The notes beneath the pieces are model-generated. The model saw only the letters and a program-made list of their open reading frames with translations. It was not told the origin of the DNA and did no database searches. A program made the position numbers and the translations under genes. This document shows, in pieces, positions 1 to 5,891 of a DNA stretch of 10,328 bases; positions within the stretch are counted from its first letter, which is position 1; each line of letters begins with the position of its first letter. Source of the stretch: JBOGXA01 sp050694175 (GTDB lineage Bacteria > Actinomycetota > CADDZG01 > WHSQ01); assembly GCA_050694175.1 (NCBI GenBank), contig JBOGXA010000035.1, positions 1 to 10,328 of the forward strand, given 5' to 3'.

Positions 1-196
1 CATCGAACAGCTCGGCGAGGGTCTTCTTCCCGTCGTCGGTGTCGAACTCGTACTCCTTCGCGACCGGGACCCAGGGGAGCTCGAGCCGCTTCCTCTTGAT
101 CTCCTCGTTTCGCTCGGCGTGTTCCGCTTCGAGCTTCGCCAGCTCGTCGCGTGCCGCCTGCCACTCGTCGCGCGTTCCAATCTTGTGCCCAGCCAC
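1..196 (-). CDS. DUF899 thioredoxin-like protein, N-terminal part (3' end outside window)
   Basis: Reading the minus strand from a GTG at 196 gives 65 codons that run off the left edge without a stop. The protein begins MAGHKIGTRDEW and continues with a charged helix rich in Glu, Arg and Lys (about residues 14-40). Then comes the segment LELPWVPVAKEYEFDTDDG followed by KKTLAELFD. This is the characteristic start of the DUF899 family (PF05988), thioredoxin-fold proteins common in actinobacteria and proteobacteria whose substrate is not established; the ELPWV and FDT..G..TLAELFDG elements normally precede the thioredoxin-like core. The start is supported by a perfect AGGAGG at 205-210, 8 nt upstream of the GTG. 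Cytoplasmic location is inferred from the absence of a signal peptide. The family call is firm; nothing can be said of the missing C-terminal two thirds. Confidence 0.85.
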   Translation of the reverse strand, partial: MAGHKIGTRDEWQAARDELAKLEAEHAERNEEIKRKRLELPWVPVAKEYEFDTDDGKKTLAELFD

Positions 197-688
197 CTCG
201 TCTCCCTCCTGTGAGCTCGGCCGCTCCGACCGCTTCGACGTCTTGGCCGCAAGTTACTCCGACACCAACTACGACTCCAGATCGCCCGCAAACTCATCGC
301 GAAGGCGGCCGACACGCCGGATTCCGGTGTCACGCGTAGGCGTTGCGCCCTCGTCTTCCGTGGGGTCTTGGCGCTTGTAGACACTGGCGGCGTCTCGCGA
401 GCGGACAAGAGTCTCAACGCTGTGTGAGCCACAAGGTCGCCCCTCCGGACGTGTGCTCAATCGGTGTGTGCCAAACCTGCTTCTAATCCATCGGCTGATC
501 GCAACGGAAGGACCTGGTGCTACCCGGCGATGCGCCCGCGCATGATCCAGGCCGTAATGATTGCCCTGGTGCGTCCAAATTGCGTCCATCAGATTGCTGT
601 CACGGGCTATCGGCGGATGTCACCTACGCTCAGGAAATACGCGTTGATCAGGCACTTCGCGAAACGATCCTTGTCACGGGCTCGTGCG
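197..688. other. About 490-bp stretch without a recognisable gene
   Basis: No frame on either strand gives a protein I recognise, and the open frames here (up to 106 codons on the minus strand, 269-589) lack ribosome-binding sites and family motifs. The stretch contains the DUF899 leader (205-210 ribosome site and the 311-331 dyad). It also has an 11-bp direct repeat TGTCACGGGCT at 598-608 and 672-682, and a short direct repeat GCGTCCA near 571-587. It may be degenerate DNA left over from an integrated element, given the broken tRNA gene at its right end, but I cannot show this. Confidence 0.5.
311..331. promoter_or_regulatory. Imperfect dyad upstream of the DUF899 gene
   Basis: GACAC then GC then CGGA at 311-321, and TCCGGTGTC at 323-331, are reverse complements of each other apart from a 2-nt insertion in the left arm. 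The centre lies about 125 bp upstream of the DUF899 GTG start. It could be a repressor/activator operator or a chance palindrome in GC-rich DNA. No promoter boxes are convincing next to it. Confidence 0.25.
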
Positions 689-732
689 GATTCCGTTGTA
701 AGCGCAGTGCTCTCCCGCTGAGCTAACCGCCC
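689..732 (-). pseudogene. 5' half of a tRNA-Val(TAC)-like gene, truncated after the anticodon loop
   Basis: On the minus strand from 732 the sequence reads as a tRNA. It has acceptor arm GGGCGGT, linker TA, D-stem GCTC...GAGC closing the loop AGCGGGA, anticodon stem CTGCG and loop CTTACAA, whose central triplet TAC would be a valine anticodon. The 3' anticodon stem should be CGCAG but reads CGGAA, and no variable loop, T-arm (GGTTCGA-like) or matching 3' acceptor ACCGCCC follows on this strand. The gene is therefore a 5' half only. It lies about 90 bp downstream of the minus-strand VOC gene. The 12 bp at its broken end (689-700) recur in the second tRNA half at 2478-2489. It could be a recombination or integration scar, or a processed-like repeat unit. 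Confidence 0.75.
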
Positions 733-822
733 ATCGTCAACAACAAACTACCTGGTCATAAGGCACATGGCGGAGGCCACCAACCCCTCATCGATCGGTG
801 ATCTTCGGACGAGGCGCACCTC

Positions 823-1221
823 CTAAGCGGGCGCGGTGATCATCACGGGGTTGTCGTCTGGGTCCCCGACATACGCAAGGCCCTCGCCCCACGGCTGGTC
901 GACCGCCTCGGCCAGCACGGGCACGCCAGTCGCGCGCAGCTTCTCGACGGCCGCATCGATGTCGTCGGTGTAGACGCACATCTCGAACTGCTGGCCTGTC
1001 GCCGGGCGCAGCTGCTTACCGTGGATCGGTACGGTAGCGGCGTTGACTTCCGCGAGCGCGAGCGCGCCGTCCGCGAGTTTGAGGTACACGAATACGGGCT
1101 CGCCGTCATCCGGGAACCGGAAGTCCTCGACGAACCCGAGCAGGTCGCGGTAGAAGGCGAGCGCGCGAGCGATGTCCTCCGTGTAGATGATCGGGAAGGC
1201 GGACGTAAACGCCACGATCAC
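823..1221 (-). CDS. VOC (glyoxalase/bleomycin-resistance fold) family protein
   Basis: This is a 132-residue protein with the paired beta-alpha-beta-beta-beta layout of the vicinal oxygen chelate superfamily. The first module has AFPIIYTEDIARALAFYRDLLGF (about residues 8-30). The second has FEMCVYTDDIDAAVEKLRATGV (79-100), ending in the family-typical GDPDDNPVMI (119-128). VOC proteins act as glyoxalases, dioxygenases, fosfomycin/bleomycin-type resistance proteins or unassigned binders, and the metal ligands are not clear enough here to choose. An open frame extends upstream to 1329, but that part overlaps the divergent gene. A GTG at 1221 has GAGAGG at 1230-1235, 8 nt before it, and gives a normal family length; GTG at 1215 is the alternative. 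It is transcribed divergently from the HTH_42 gene, with a 47-bp gap. Fold certain, function unknown. Confidence 0.88.
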   Translation of the reverse strand: MIVAFTSAFPIIYTEDIARALAFYRDLLGFVEDFRFPDDGEPVFVYLKLADGALALAEVNAATVPIHGKQLRPATGQQFEMCVYTDDIDAAVEKLRATGVPVLAEAVDQPWGEGLAYVGDPDDNPVMITAPA

Positions 1222-1268
1222 ACCGTAAACCTCTCTACCGTGACACAAGGTCGTGGCAGGATCCCAGG
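1222..1268. promoter_or_regulatory. Short divergent intergenic region (VOC / HTH_42)
   Basis: Only 47 bp separate the two divergent starts. The ribosome-binding sites face outwards: GAGAGG at 1230-1235 for the VOC gene (minus) and AGGA at 1258-1261, 7 nt before the HTH_42 GTG (plus). At this spacing the two promoters must overlap each other or lie inside the opposite gene, so expression of the pair is probably linked. I see no convincing -35/-10 pair. Confidence 0.4.
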
Positions 1269-2450
1269 GTGCGAAAGGTAGAGGTCGCGGAGCGCCGAGC
1301 CCGACTGGCTCGTCGTCACCGTCTGGCACCGGTCCATCGAACCGATGACATTGTGGAAGCTACCCGGAGCATCGTCTGTCTCCATGGGACCGATCCCGTC
1401 ACCGTCTACCTGTCCGCGTGGGCCCGCGTCGAGGGCGTGAGAGTCTCCGAAATGGAGCGCGCACTCTACGGCGAGCGGTCGTTGGTCAAACACCTGGCGA
1501 TGCGCCGGACACTGTTCGTTTTCCCGCGAGAGACAATGGCCTTCGCCCAGGCGGGGGCGAGCAACCGCGTCGCCGACACCGAGCGGCGCAGGCTCATCCG
1601 CGAGGTCGAGAAGGCAGGGCTGCAGCGCAACGGTGAGCGGTGGCTCGCCGATGCATCCGAGCAGGTGCTGGCGGCTCTGGCCGACGGGCGTGAAGCCACG
1701 TGGTCGGAGCTGCGCGACGAACTCCCCGTGCTCGGGGGCTCGATCACCTACGGCGAGGGGAAGTCCTGGGGTGGGCAGGTGCCGGTTGGTCCCCGGGTGC
1801 TGACCACGCTTTCCGCAGCGGGCGAAATCGTTCGGGCAACGAACGACGGCGCGTGGACCACGTCCCGACCCCGATGGGCTTCGATGAGGTCATGGCTTGG
1901 GGAGGAGATCGCGCCTCTCCCCGAAGCCGAGGGTGTGGCGAGACTAGTCGAGCAGTGGCTGCGCGCCTTCGGGCCCGGTACGGAGGCCGACATCAAGTGG
2001 TGGCTCGGGTCGACCGTCACGGCCGTGCGGAGGGCGCTCGTCGACGTCGGTGCGGTCGAGGTCGACCTCGACGGGCAGACCGGATACCTGTTGCCCGACG
2101 ACCTCGACGCAACCGATCCGCTCGAGCCGTGGGCATCGCTTCTGCCACCGCTCGACCCGACCACGATGGGCTGGTTCGAGCGGGACTGGTACCTCGGCCC
2201 CCACAGGTCCCAGCTGTTCGACACCAGCGGCAACGCGGGACCCACTGCGTGGTGGGACGGGCGGATCGTGGGCGGCTGGCGCCAGCGCGACGAAGGCGAG
2301 ATCGAGCTGCAGATGCTCGAGGACGTCGGCGCGGACGGAATGCGCGCGCTCACGCAAGAGGCGGAGCGCATAACGGAATGGGTGGGTGGCAGGCGAGTTC
2401 TGCCGAGATTCCCCTCCCCACTGTCAAAGGTGCGTGCGGGCAAGGACTGA
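1269..2450 (+). CDS. HTH_42 (AlkZ/YcaQ-like) winged-helix DNA-binding protein with altered catalytic motif
   Basis: This 393-residue protein has the full-length layout of the HTH_42 superfamily (PF06224), which contains the DNA glycosylases AlkZ and YcaQ/AlkX. Matching segments are the N-terminal helix RRARLARRHRLA (9-20), VCLHGTDPVTVYLSAWARV (36-54), SLVKHLAMRRTLFVF (71-85), LLPPLDPTTMGWFERDWYLG (291-310) and GNAGPTAWWDGRIVGGW (321-337). In AlkZ-type enzymes the first loop carries a catalytic Gln-x-Gln (Gln-x-Asp in YcaQ) just before the Asp-Pro; here that position reads His39-Gly40-Thr41-Asp42-Pro43. Glycosylase activity is therefore doubtful, and the protein may be a DNA-binding or damage-sensing paralogue. 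The GTG start at 1269 has AGGA at 1258-1261. It is divergent from the VOC gene and convergent with the large fusion gene. Family firm, activity open. Confidence 0.88.
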   Translation: MRKVEVAERRARLARRHRLAPVHRTDDIVEATRSIVCLHGTDPVTVYLSAWARVEGVRVSEMERALYGERSLVKHLAMRRTLFVFPRETMAFAQAGASNRVADTERRRLIREVEKAGLQRNGERWLADASEQVLAALADGREATWSELRDELPVLGGSITYGEGKSWGGQVPVGPRVLTTLSAAGEIVRATNDGAWTTSRPRWASMRSWLGEEIAPLPEAEGVARLVEQWLRAFGPGTEADIKWWLGSTVTAVRRALVDVGAVEVDLDGQTGYLLPDDLDATDPLEPWASLLPPLDPTTMGWFERDWYLGPHRSQLFDTSGNAGPTAWWDGRIVGGWRQRDEGEIELQMLEDVGADGMRALTQEAERITEWVGGRRVLPRFPSPLSKVRAGKD

Positions 2451-2477
2451 CGCGTTAGCCTCCCGCTGGCTTGCCGA

Positions 2478-2519
2478 GATTCCGTTGTAGCGCAGTGCTC
2501 CACCACTGAGCTACCCCGC
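2478..2519 (-). pseudogene. Second tRNA 5'-half-like remnant, directly after the fusion gene
   Basis: On the minus strand from 2519 the sequence reads GCGGGGTA, then a D-arm GCTC-AGTGGTG-GAGC, then the anticodon stem CTGCG and CTACAAC. This is one base shorter in the loop than the copy at 689-732. The 3' anticodon stem, T-arm and 3' acceptor are missing. The first base overlaps the TAG stop (2519-2521) of the hydrolase-glycosyltransferase gene. On the plus strand GATTCCGTTGTA at 2478-2489 and GCGCAGTGCTC at 2490-2500 repeat the first remnant (689-700 and 702-712), with a single inserted A at 701. The acceptor and D-loop sequences differ, so this is a related but diverged copy. The D-stem hairpin could incidentally help end transcription between the convergent genes. 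Confidence 0.65.
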
Positions 2520-4675
2520 TAAAGCATCTCCGCAATGTGTTTTGCTGTGCGCTCGACGCAGCCCTGCTCAATGTCCTTGTAGCTGACTTCCCGGCCGATC
2601 TCGTCGGCTATTGCGGAGGCAATCACCTCGGGCGTTGACTCCTCGAAGTCCATGCAACGACCGGCTCCGTAACGGTTGAGGCGATGACGCACATGGAAAT
2701 TCTGCTCGAAGTGATGGCGCAGCGGGAAGTACAGAAACGGCCGCTTGTTGGCCGTGAGCTCCATCGAAGTCGTGAGGCCACCCTGCACTACGGCGAGGTC
2801 GCATGCCGCGAGCTGGCGATACAGATCGTGCACGTACGCCCGGATTTCGAGTCCATCGACTGACGGGAGCGAGGCCGGATCGATGCGGGGCCCGGTAACC
2901 ACCACCATGCGAAGCTCGGGAACCAACCGCTTCGCGTCGGGGAAGCTTGCGATCACCTTGCGAAGCAGGTGGCCCCCGACCCCTGAGCCTCCGACGGTCA
3001 CTATGCAAACCTTCTCCTCCGGTGAAAAGCCTTCTTCGGCGCGCAGACGCTCTCGATCCGCGAAGTCGTTCGGATCGAAGCCGGTGATGTAACCACCGGA
3101 GAAGTCGTAGTGCTCCTCTGTCCAGGCCCGAATGAGGGGAAGGTCGGGCCCGAAACGGTCCGGCACGACGTCGTTTTGGCTTCCAACGAAGATGGCCCGA
3201 TCGCGTACACGAGGGAAGCGCGCGATGTGCTCGATCATCTCCGCGTTGTAATCGGCCGTGAGAAAAGCCTCATGCTCGCCTCCGTCGGGCATGGGCAGCC
3301 ACCCGACGAAGTCGGTCAGCCACACGTAGGCGGCTCGTTTCTGCTCCGGATTCTCGTGAAGGTAATAGTCGAGCTCCCAGGCCTCGTCACCGATCCACAG
3401 GTCGTAGTTGTCCTCGCTCACGATGTCGTGAAAGACCATGAAATTGGCCAGGAGGATCTCGTCCATCCGCCGCCACGCCTGGAAACAGTGGAGGTCGTGT
3501 TCGGCGGATTCGCTCTCGATGTGTCCGGTCTCGTTGGCGAGATACCGACTTGCCGGATGAATCGTCTCTCCTTCGCCTTCGAGAACACGCGTCACAGGAT
3601 TTTGTGCCAACCAATCGATCTCGAGGTCCGGGACGAGCCTCCTCAATTCCTTGGCGATCGCGACGTCGCGCCGGGCATGGCCGAGTCCGATGGGGGACGA
3701 GACATACAGCGCGCGTTTGCGCCTGGACACCCCGCGCGCCCACATCGGCGGAGGAGTCTGGGGCTCGACGAAGCCGCGCACGAGAAGGTTGACCTTCACC
3801 GGGTCGCGAGCAAGCGGGATATGGCCGGCGCCCTGCATCGATACAAACGACCCCCCCGTTGCCTCGGCGAGCTGCCGGCCTCGCTCGTGCGGGCTGATCG
3901 CGTCCTCTTGTCCGTGGATCACGAGCACGGGGCAGCGGACACGGGAGCATGCCTCGAGAACCTCGTCCTTGTCCTGGAAGCCCGCTCCCTCGGTCGTCGC
4001 GATCAAGACCTCTGGGGTGGTCTCCATCCCCCACCCCACGGAATCCTCGATCTGCTTGGTCGAATGAGGCTCGGTGAAGCATTGCGAGAAGAAGTACTCG
4101 AGGAAATCTTGATAGTCCTTGAGCCAGTAGTGCCTGTTGTACTTTGCCCAGCCTTCATTTGTGGGCAGCGCTCTGTCGAACCAGTCGAGAGCCGCCATAC
4201 GCTCTTCGTGGCCCGGCGCGATCGGAAGCGACGCCCCGATGAACACCGCGTGGGACACCCTGTCGGGGTGATCTGCGGCCAGCAGCAACGCTCGCTGAGC
4301 GCCGAGCGAGAGCGAAACGAGTGCAGCCTTATCGGTCCCGGTCGCGTCCATGACCGTGAGGGCATCCGCAACAAACCCACTCTCCCCGTAGGCCTCCGGC
4401 TCCAGCGGGCGGTCGGAGTGGCCGTTGCCGCGGCCGTCGAAGGTCAAGACTCGGAAATGCCGCGCCAGGTATGGGATCTGCATCTTCCAAAAGCGTGAGT
4501 GAATGATCGACCACGTCGGCAGCAAGAAGACTGTCGGCTCACCTTCGCCGTAGACCTCGTAGAAAACCTGCACCCCGTCGCGCTCGACGAAGCCCTCCGT
4601 GTGCGGATAGAGGGCTCGAGTCTGTTCTCGCGTGCGCTTCGTTGCGACTTCCGCTGGATCGAGAACGGTGTCCAT
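2519..4675 (-). CDS. Alpha/beta-hydrolase fused to a GT-B (MurG/GT28-type) glycosyltransferase
   Basis: This 718-residue protein has two enzyme domains. Residues 25-302 are an alpha/beta-hydrolase: strand VFLLPTWSIIHSRFW (49-63), RVLTFDGRGNGHSDRP (75-90), nucleophile elbow SLSLG with Ser123, probable acid Asp258 in HGQED, and catalytic His285 in GAGHIP. A Pro/Arg-rich linker (303-320) leads to a GT-B domain. It has the N-lobe glycine loop SSPIGLGHARRD (326-337), a C-lobe phosphate loop VTVGGSGVGGHL (559-570), the donor-site segment VVQGGLTTSMEL (629-640) and HHFEQNFHVRHR (654-665). Each half is about normal length for its family, so the fusion looks genuine. It is cytoplasmic, with no signal or membrane segment. 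It is probably the last gene of a four-gene operon: ATG 4675 lacks a clear ribosome site but follows the upstream stop by 10 nt, which suggests translational coupling. Substrates are unknown; it may release or attach a sugar or acyl group on one small molecule. Confidence 0.88.
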   Translation of the reverse strand: MDTVLDPAEVATKRTREQTRALYPHTEGFVERDGVQVFYEVYGEGEPTVFLLPTWSIIHSRFWKMQIPYLARHFRVLTFDGRGNGHSDRPLEPEAYGESGFVADALTVMDATGTDKAALVSLSLGAQRALLLAADHPDRVSHAVFIGASLPIAPGHEERMAALDWFDRALPTNEGWAKYNRHYWLKDYQDFLEYFFSQCFTEPHSTKQIEDSVGWGMETTPEVLIATTEGAGFQDKDEVLEACSRVRCPVLVIHGQEDAISPHERGRQLAEATGGSFVSMQGAGHIPLARDPVKVNLLVRGFVEPQTPPPMWARGVSRRKRALYVSSPIGLGHARRDVAIAKELRRLVPDLEIDWLAQNPVTRVLEGEGETIHPASRYLANETGHIESESAEHDLHCFQAWRRMDEILLANFMVFHDIVSEDNYDLWIGDEAWELDYYLHENPEQKRAAYVWLTDFVGWLPMPDGGEHEAFLTADYNAEMIEHIARFPRVRDRAIFVGSQNDVVPDRFGPDLPLIRAWTEEHYDFSGGYITGFDPNDFADRERLRAEEGFSPEEKVCIVTVGGSGVGGHLLRKVIASFPDAKRLVPELRMVVVTGPRIDPASLPSVDGLEIRAYVHDLYRQLAACDLAVVQGGLTTSMELTANKRPFLYFPLRHHFEQNFHVRHRLNRYGAGRCMDFEESTPEVIASAIADEIGREVSYKDIEQGCVERTAKHIAEML

Positions 4676-4685
4676 TTTGAGTCGG

Positions 4686-5099
4686 CTAACCGTCGTTGTC
4701 CACGAACTGCCACAGCGCGTTGACGATCTTCCACCCGTTCTCCGTCCGCACGAGGCTGAGGTACTCGCGGTAGATGTCGGAGCGAACCGTAACGTTGGCG
4801 ATGGTCCCGTAGACGTCCTCGATATCCACGTCGAAGTGGCGCTTTTTGGGTGGGTGTCTGGTGCCGACGCCGGCCTCGGTCGCGTCGATCATCTCTTGTG
4901 CTGTATCCGTGTCGAGGGCGTCGGCGTCTCTGTCACGTGTTAGTGCCCGCTTGGCCAGGCCCGGATGAAGGGCGCGCCTCATGCGGGCTGCATCCCCCTC
5001 GAACCACCCCTCGAAGTAGTCGCGAACGGTGCTCACGATGGCGGCTGCTTCGGCAGATTCGTCAACAGGCGCGGTTCTCATCGTCGGCTCAACTCCCAC
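4686..5099 (-). CDS. NTF2/SnoaL-fold protein (putative lumazine-binding type)
   Basis: This is a 137-residue protein with the cone-shaped NTF2 fold pattern. N-terminal helices read IVSTVRDYFEGWFEGDAARM (21-40) and RRALHPGLAKRAL (41-53). A variable segment follows, then the strand-rich C-terminus VDIEDVYGTIANVTVRSD (91-108) and REYLSLVRTENGWKIVNALWQF (111-132). The GW..GD...M..ALHP.LAKR signature is typical of the 'putative lumazine-binding' branch (Lumazine_bd_2, PF12893) of the SnoaL-like superfamily. Members are small-molecule binders, isomerases or cyclases, often without known substrate. The GTG start at 5099 has GGGAG 8 nt upstream; ATG at 5081 is a possible internal alternative. It lies 29 nt after DUF2182 and 10 nt before the hydrolase-glycosyltransferase, so it is likely co-transcribed and may act on or bind the same compound as the fusion protein. 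Confidence 0.85.
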   Translation of the reverse strand: MGVEPTMRTAPVDESAEAAAIVSTVRDYFEGWFEGDAARMRRALHPGLAKRALTRDRDADALDTDTAQEMIDATEAGVGTRHPPKKRHFDVDIEDVYGTIANVTVRSDIYREYLSLVRTENGWKIVNALWQFVDNDG

Positions 5100-5128
5100 G
5101 TGTCAATCTCCCACCACTGGCTGTGGAA

Positions 5129-5890
5129 TCACGATACCTCCGGACCGGAACCCAGCATCAGGGCCAACAGTCCCATAGCAATCAGCGCCACGCCCACCGC
5201 AGGAGTGAGCGCCCGTCCTCGACGCCCGATTTTCTCGTAGACCATCACCGCCGCGAGGGCAGCCATCCACATGATGTTTGCAACGCCCGCGGCAAACATC
5301 ACGAACATCAGAGCCCAACAGCAACCCAGGCAGAACAGCCCGTGGCCGCGACCCAGGCGGAAAGCCTCTCTCGCTCCCCTCCTGTAATGACGCATCAGAT
5401 AGATGCCCGGATGCCGGCATTCCGTCAAACAGCGGTCTTTGAGCTTGGAGAACTGAAACGCTCCCGCCATTACGAGCACGCCGCCGGAGATGATGTGCGG
5501 CCGCGCCCCCAGCCATGCCCACGACTCGACCGCACGGTGCAGTATCAGATCGCCCGCCAACGCAACTATCCCGAAACCGATCCACACGAGCGCATATCCG
5601 CCGAGAAACAACCCCAGGGCTGCACGGGGACGATCCTGCGAGCGCGCAGCCGACCAGTACAGGCGGATCATCGGAAGACTCGATGGGAGCATCATCGCCA
5701 CGATCATCAGCTGCCACGCAGCGACAAAAAGTGCGAGGGCAACCACGGGAGGTAGACCGCCCTCGATCAAGAAGTCGTGGTGCACGAGCTCCGATCCCCC
5801 GGTGACCGCTGCAGCGATGGCAACGAGCCACGCCAGCACTATCGCCGCATAGATGGCGACGGGCACGCGACGAACCGGAGCTGCGTACAT
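5129..5890 (-). CDS. DUF2182 polytopic membrane protein
   Basis: This is a 253-residue integral membrane protein with about six hydrophobic segments (roughly 11-30, 47-67, 92-115, 133-147, 189-217, 229-248). It carries the DUF2182 (PF09948) hallmarks: AWQLMIVAMMLPSSLPM (58-74), FQFSKLKDRCLTECRHPG (145-162) and the Cys-rich GLFCLGCCWALM (184-195). The five cysteines C154, C158, C187, C190 and C191, with nearby His159, lie at membrane borders and fit the family description as a predicted metal-binding membrane protein; no reaction is established. ATG 5890 follows the DUF1326 stop by a single base, so the two are translationally coupled. DUF1326 and DUF2182 genes are often paired, which supports a joint role. 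Family firm, function unknown. Confidence 0.92.
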   Translation of the reverse strand: MYAAPVRRVPVAIYAAIVLAWLVAIAAAVTGGSELVHHDFLIEGGLPPVVALALFVAAWQLMIVAMMLPSSLPMIRLYWSAARSQDRPRAALGLFLGGYALVWIGFGIVALAGDLILHRAVESWAWLGARPHIISGGVLVMAGAFQFSKLKDRCLTECRHPGIYLMRHYRRGAREAFRLGRGHGLFCLGCCWALMFVMFAAGVANIMWMAALAAVMVYEKIGRRGRALTPAVGVALIAMGLLALMLGSGPEVS

Positions 5891-5891
5891 C

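Noticed and set aside
269..589. 106-codon minus-strand frame in the left gap
   Set aside because: It has no recognisable domain and no ribosome-binding site. A VYKRQ stretch recalls translated sequencing adapter, but the DNA does not match the transposon adapter, so this is coincidence.
598..682. CRISPR-like direct repeats
   Set aside because: There are only two short copies, with no regular spacer series and no cas genes in the window.
689..732. Functional tRNA-Val gene
   Set aside because: The 3' anticodon stem, T-arm and acceptor 3' strand are missing, and no complementary ACCGCCC lies downstream on the same strand, so it cannot fold as a complete tRNA.
1222..1329. 36-residue N-terminal extension of the VOC protein
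   Set aside because: The extension overlaps the start of the divergent HTH_42 gene and has no VOC homology, and the GTG at 1221 has a well-placed ribosome site.
3110..4498. 462-codon open frame on the plus strand
   Set aside because: It lies entirely antisense to the hydrolase-glycosyltransferase, whose motifs are unmistakable. Long antisense frames are expected in GC-rich codons, and this one has no family motifs.
4850..5755. 301-codon plus-strand frame
   Set aside because: It crosses antisense over both the NTF2-like and DUF2182 genes and has a low-complexity Arg/Ser/His-rich translation, typical of a shadow frame.
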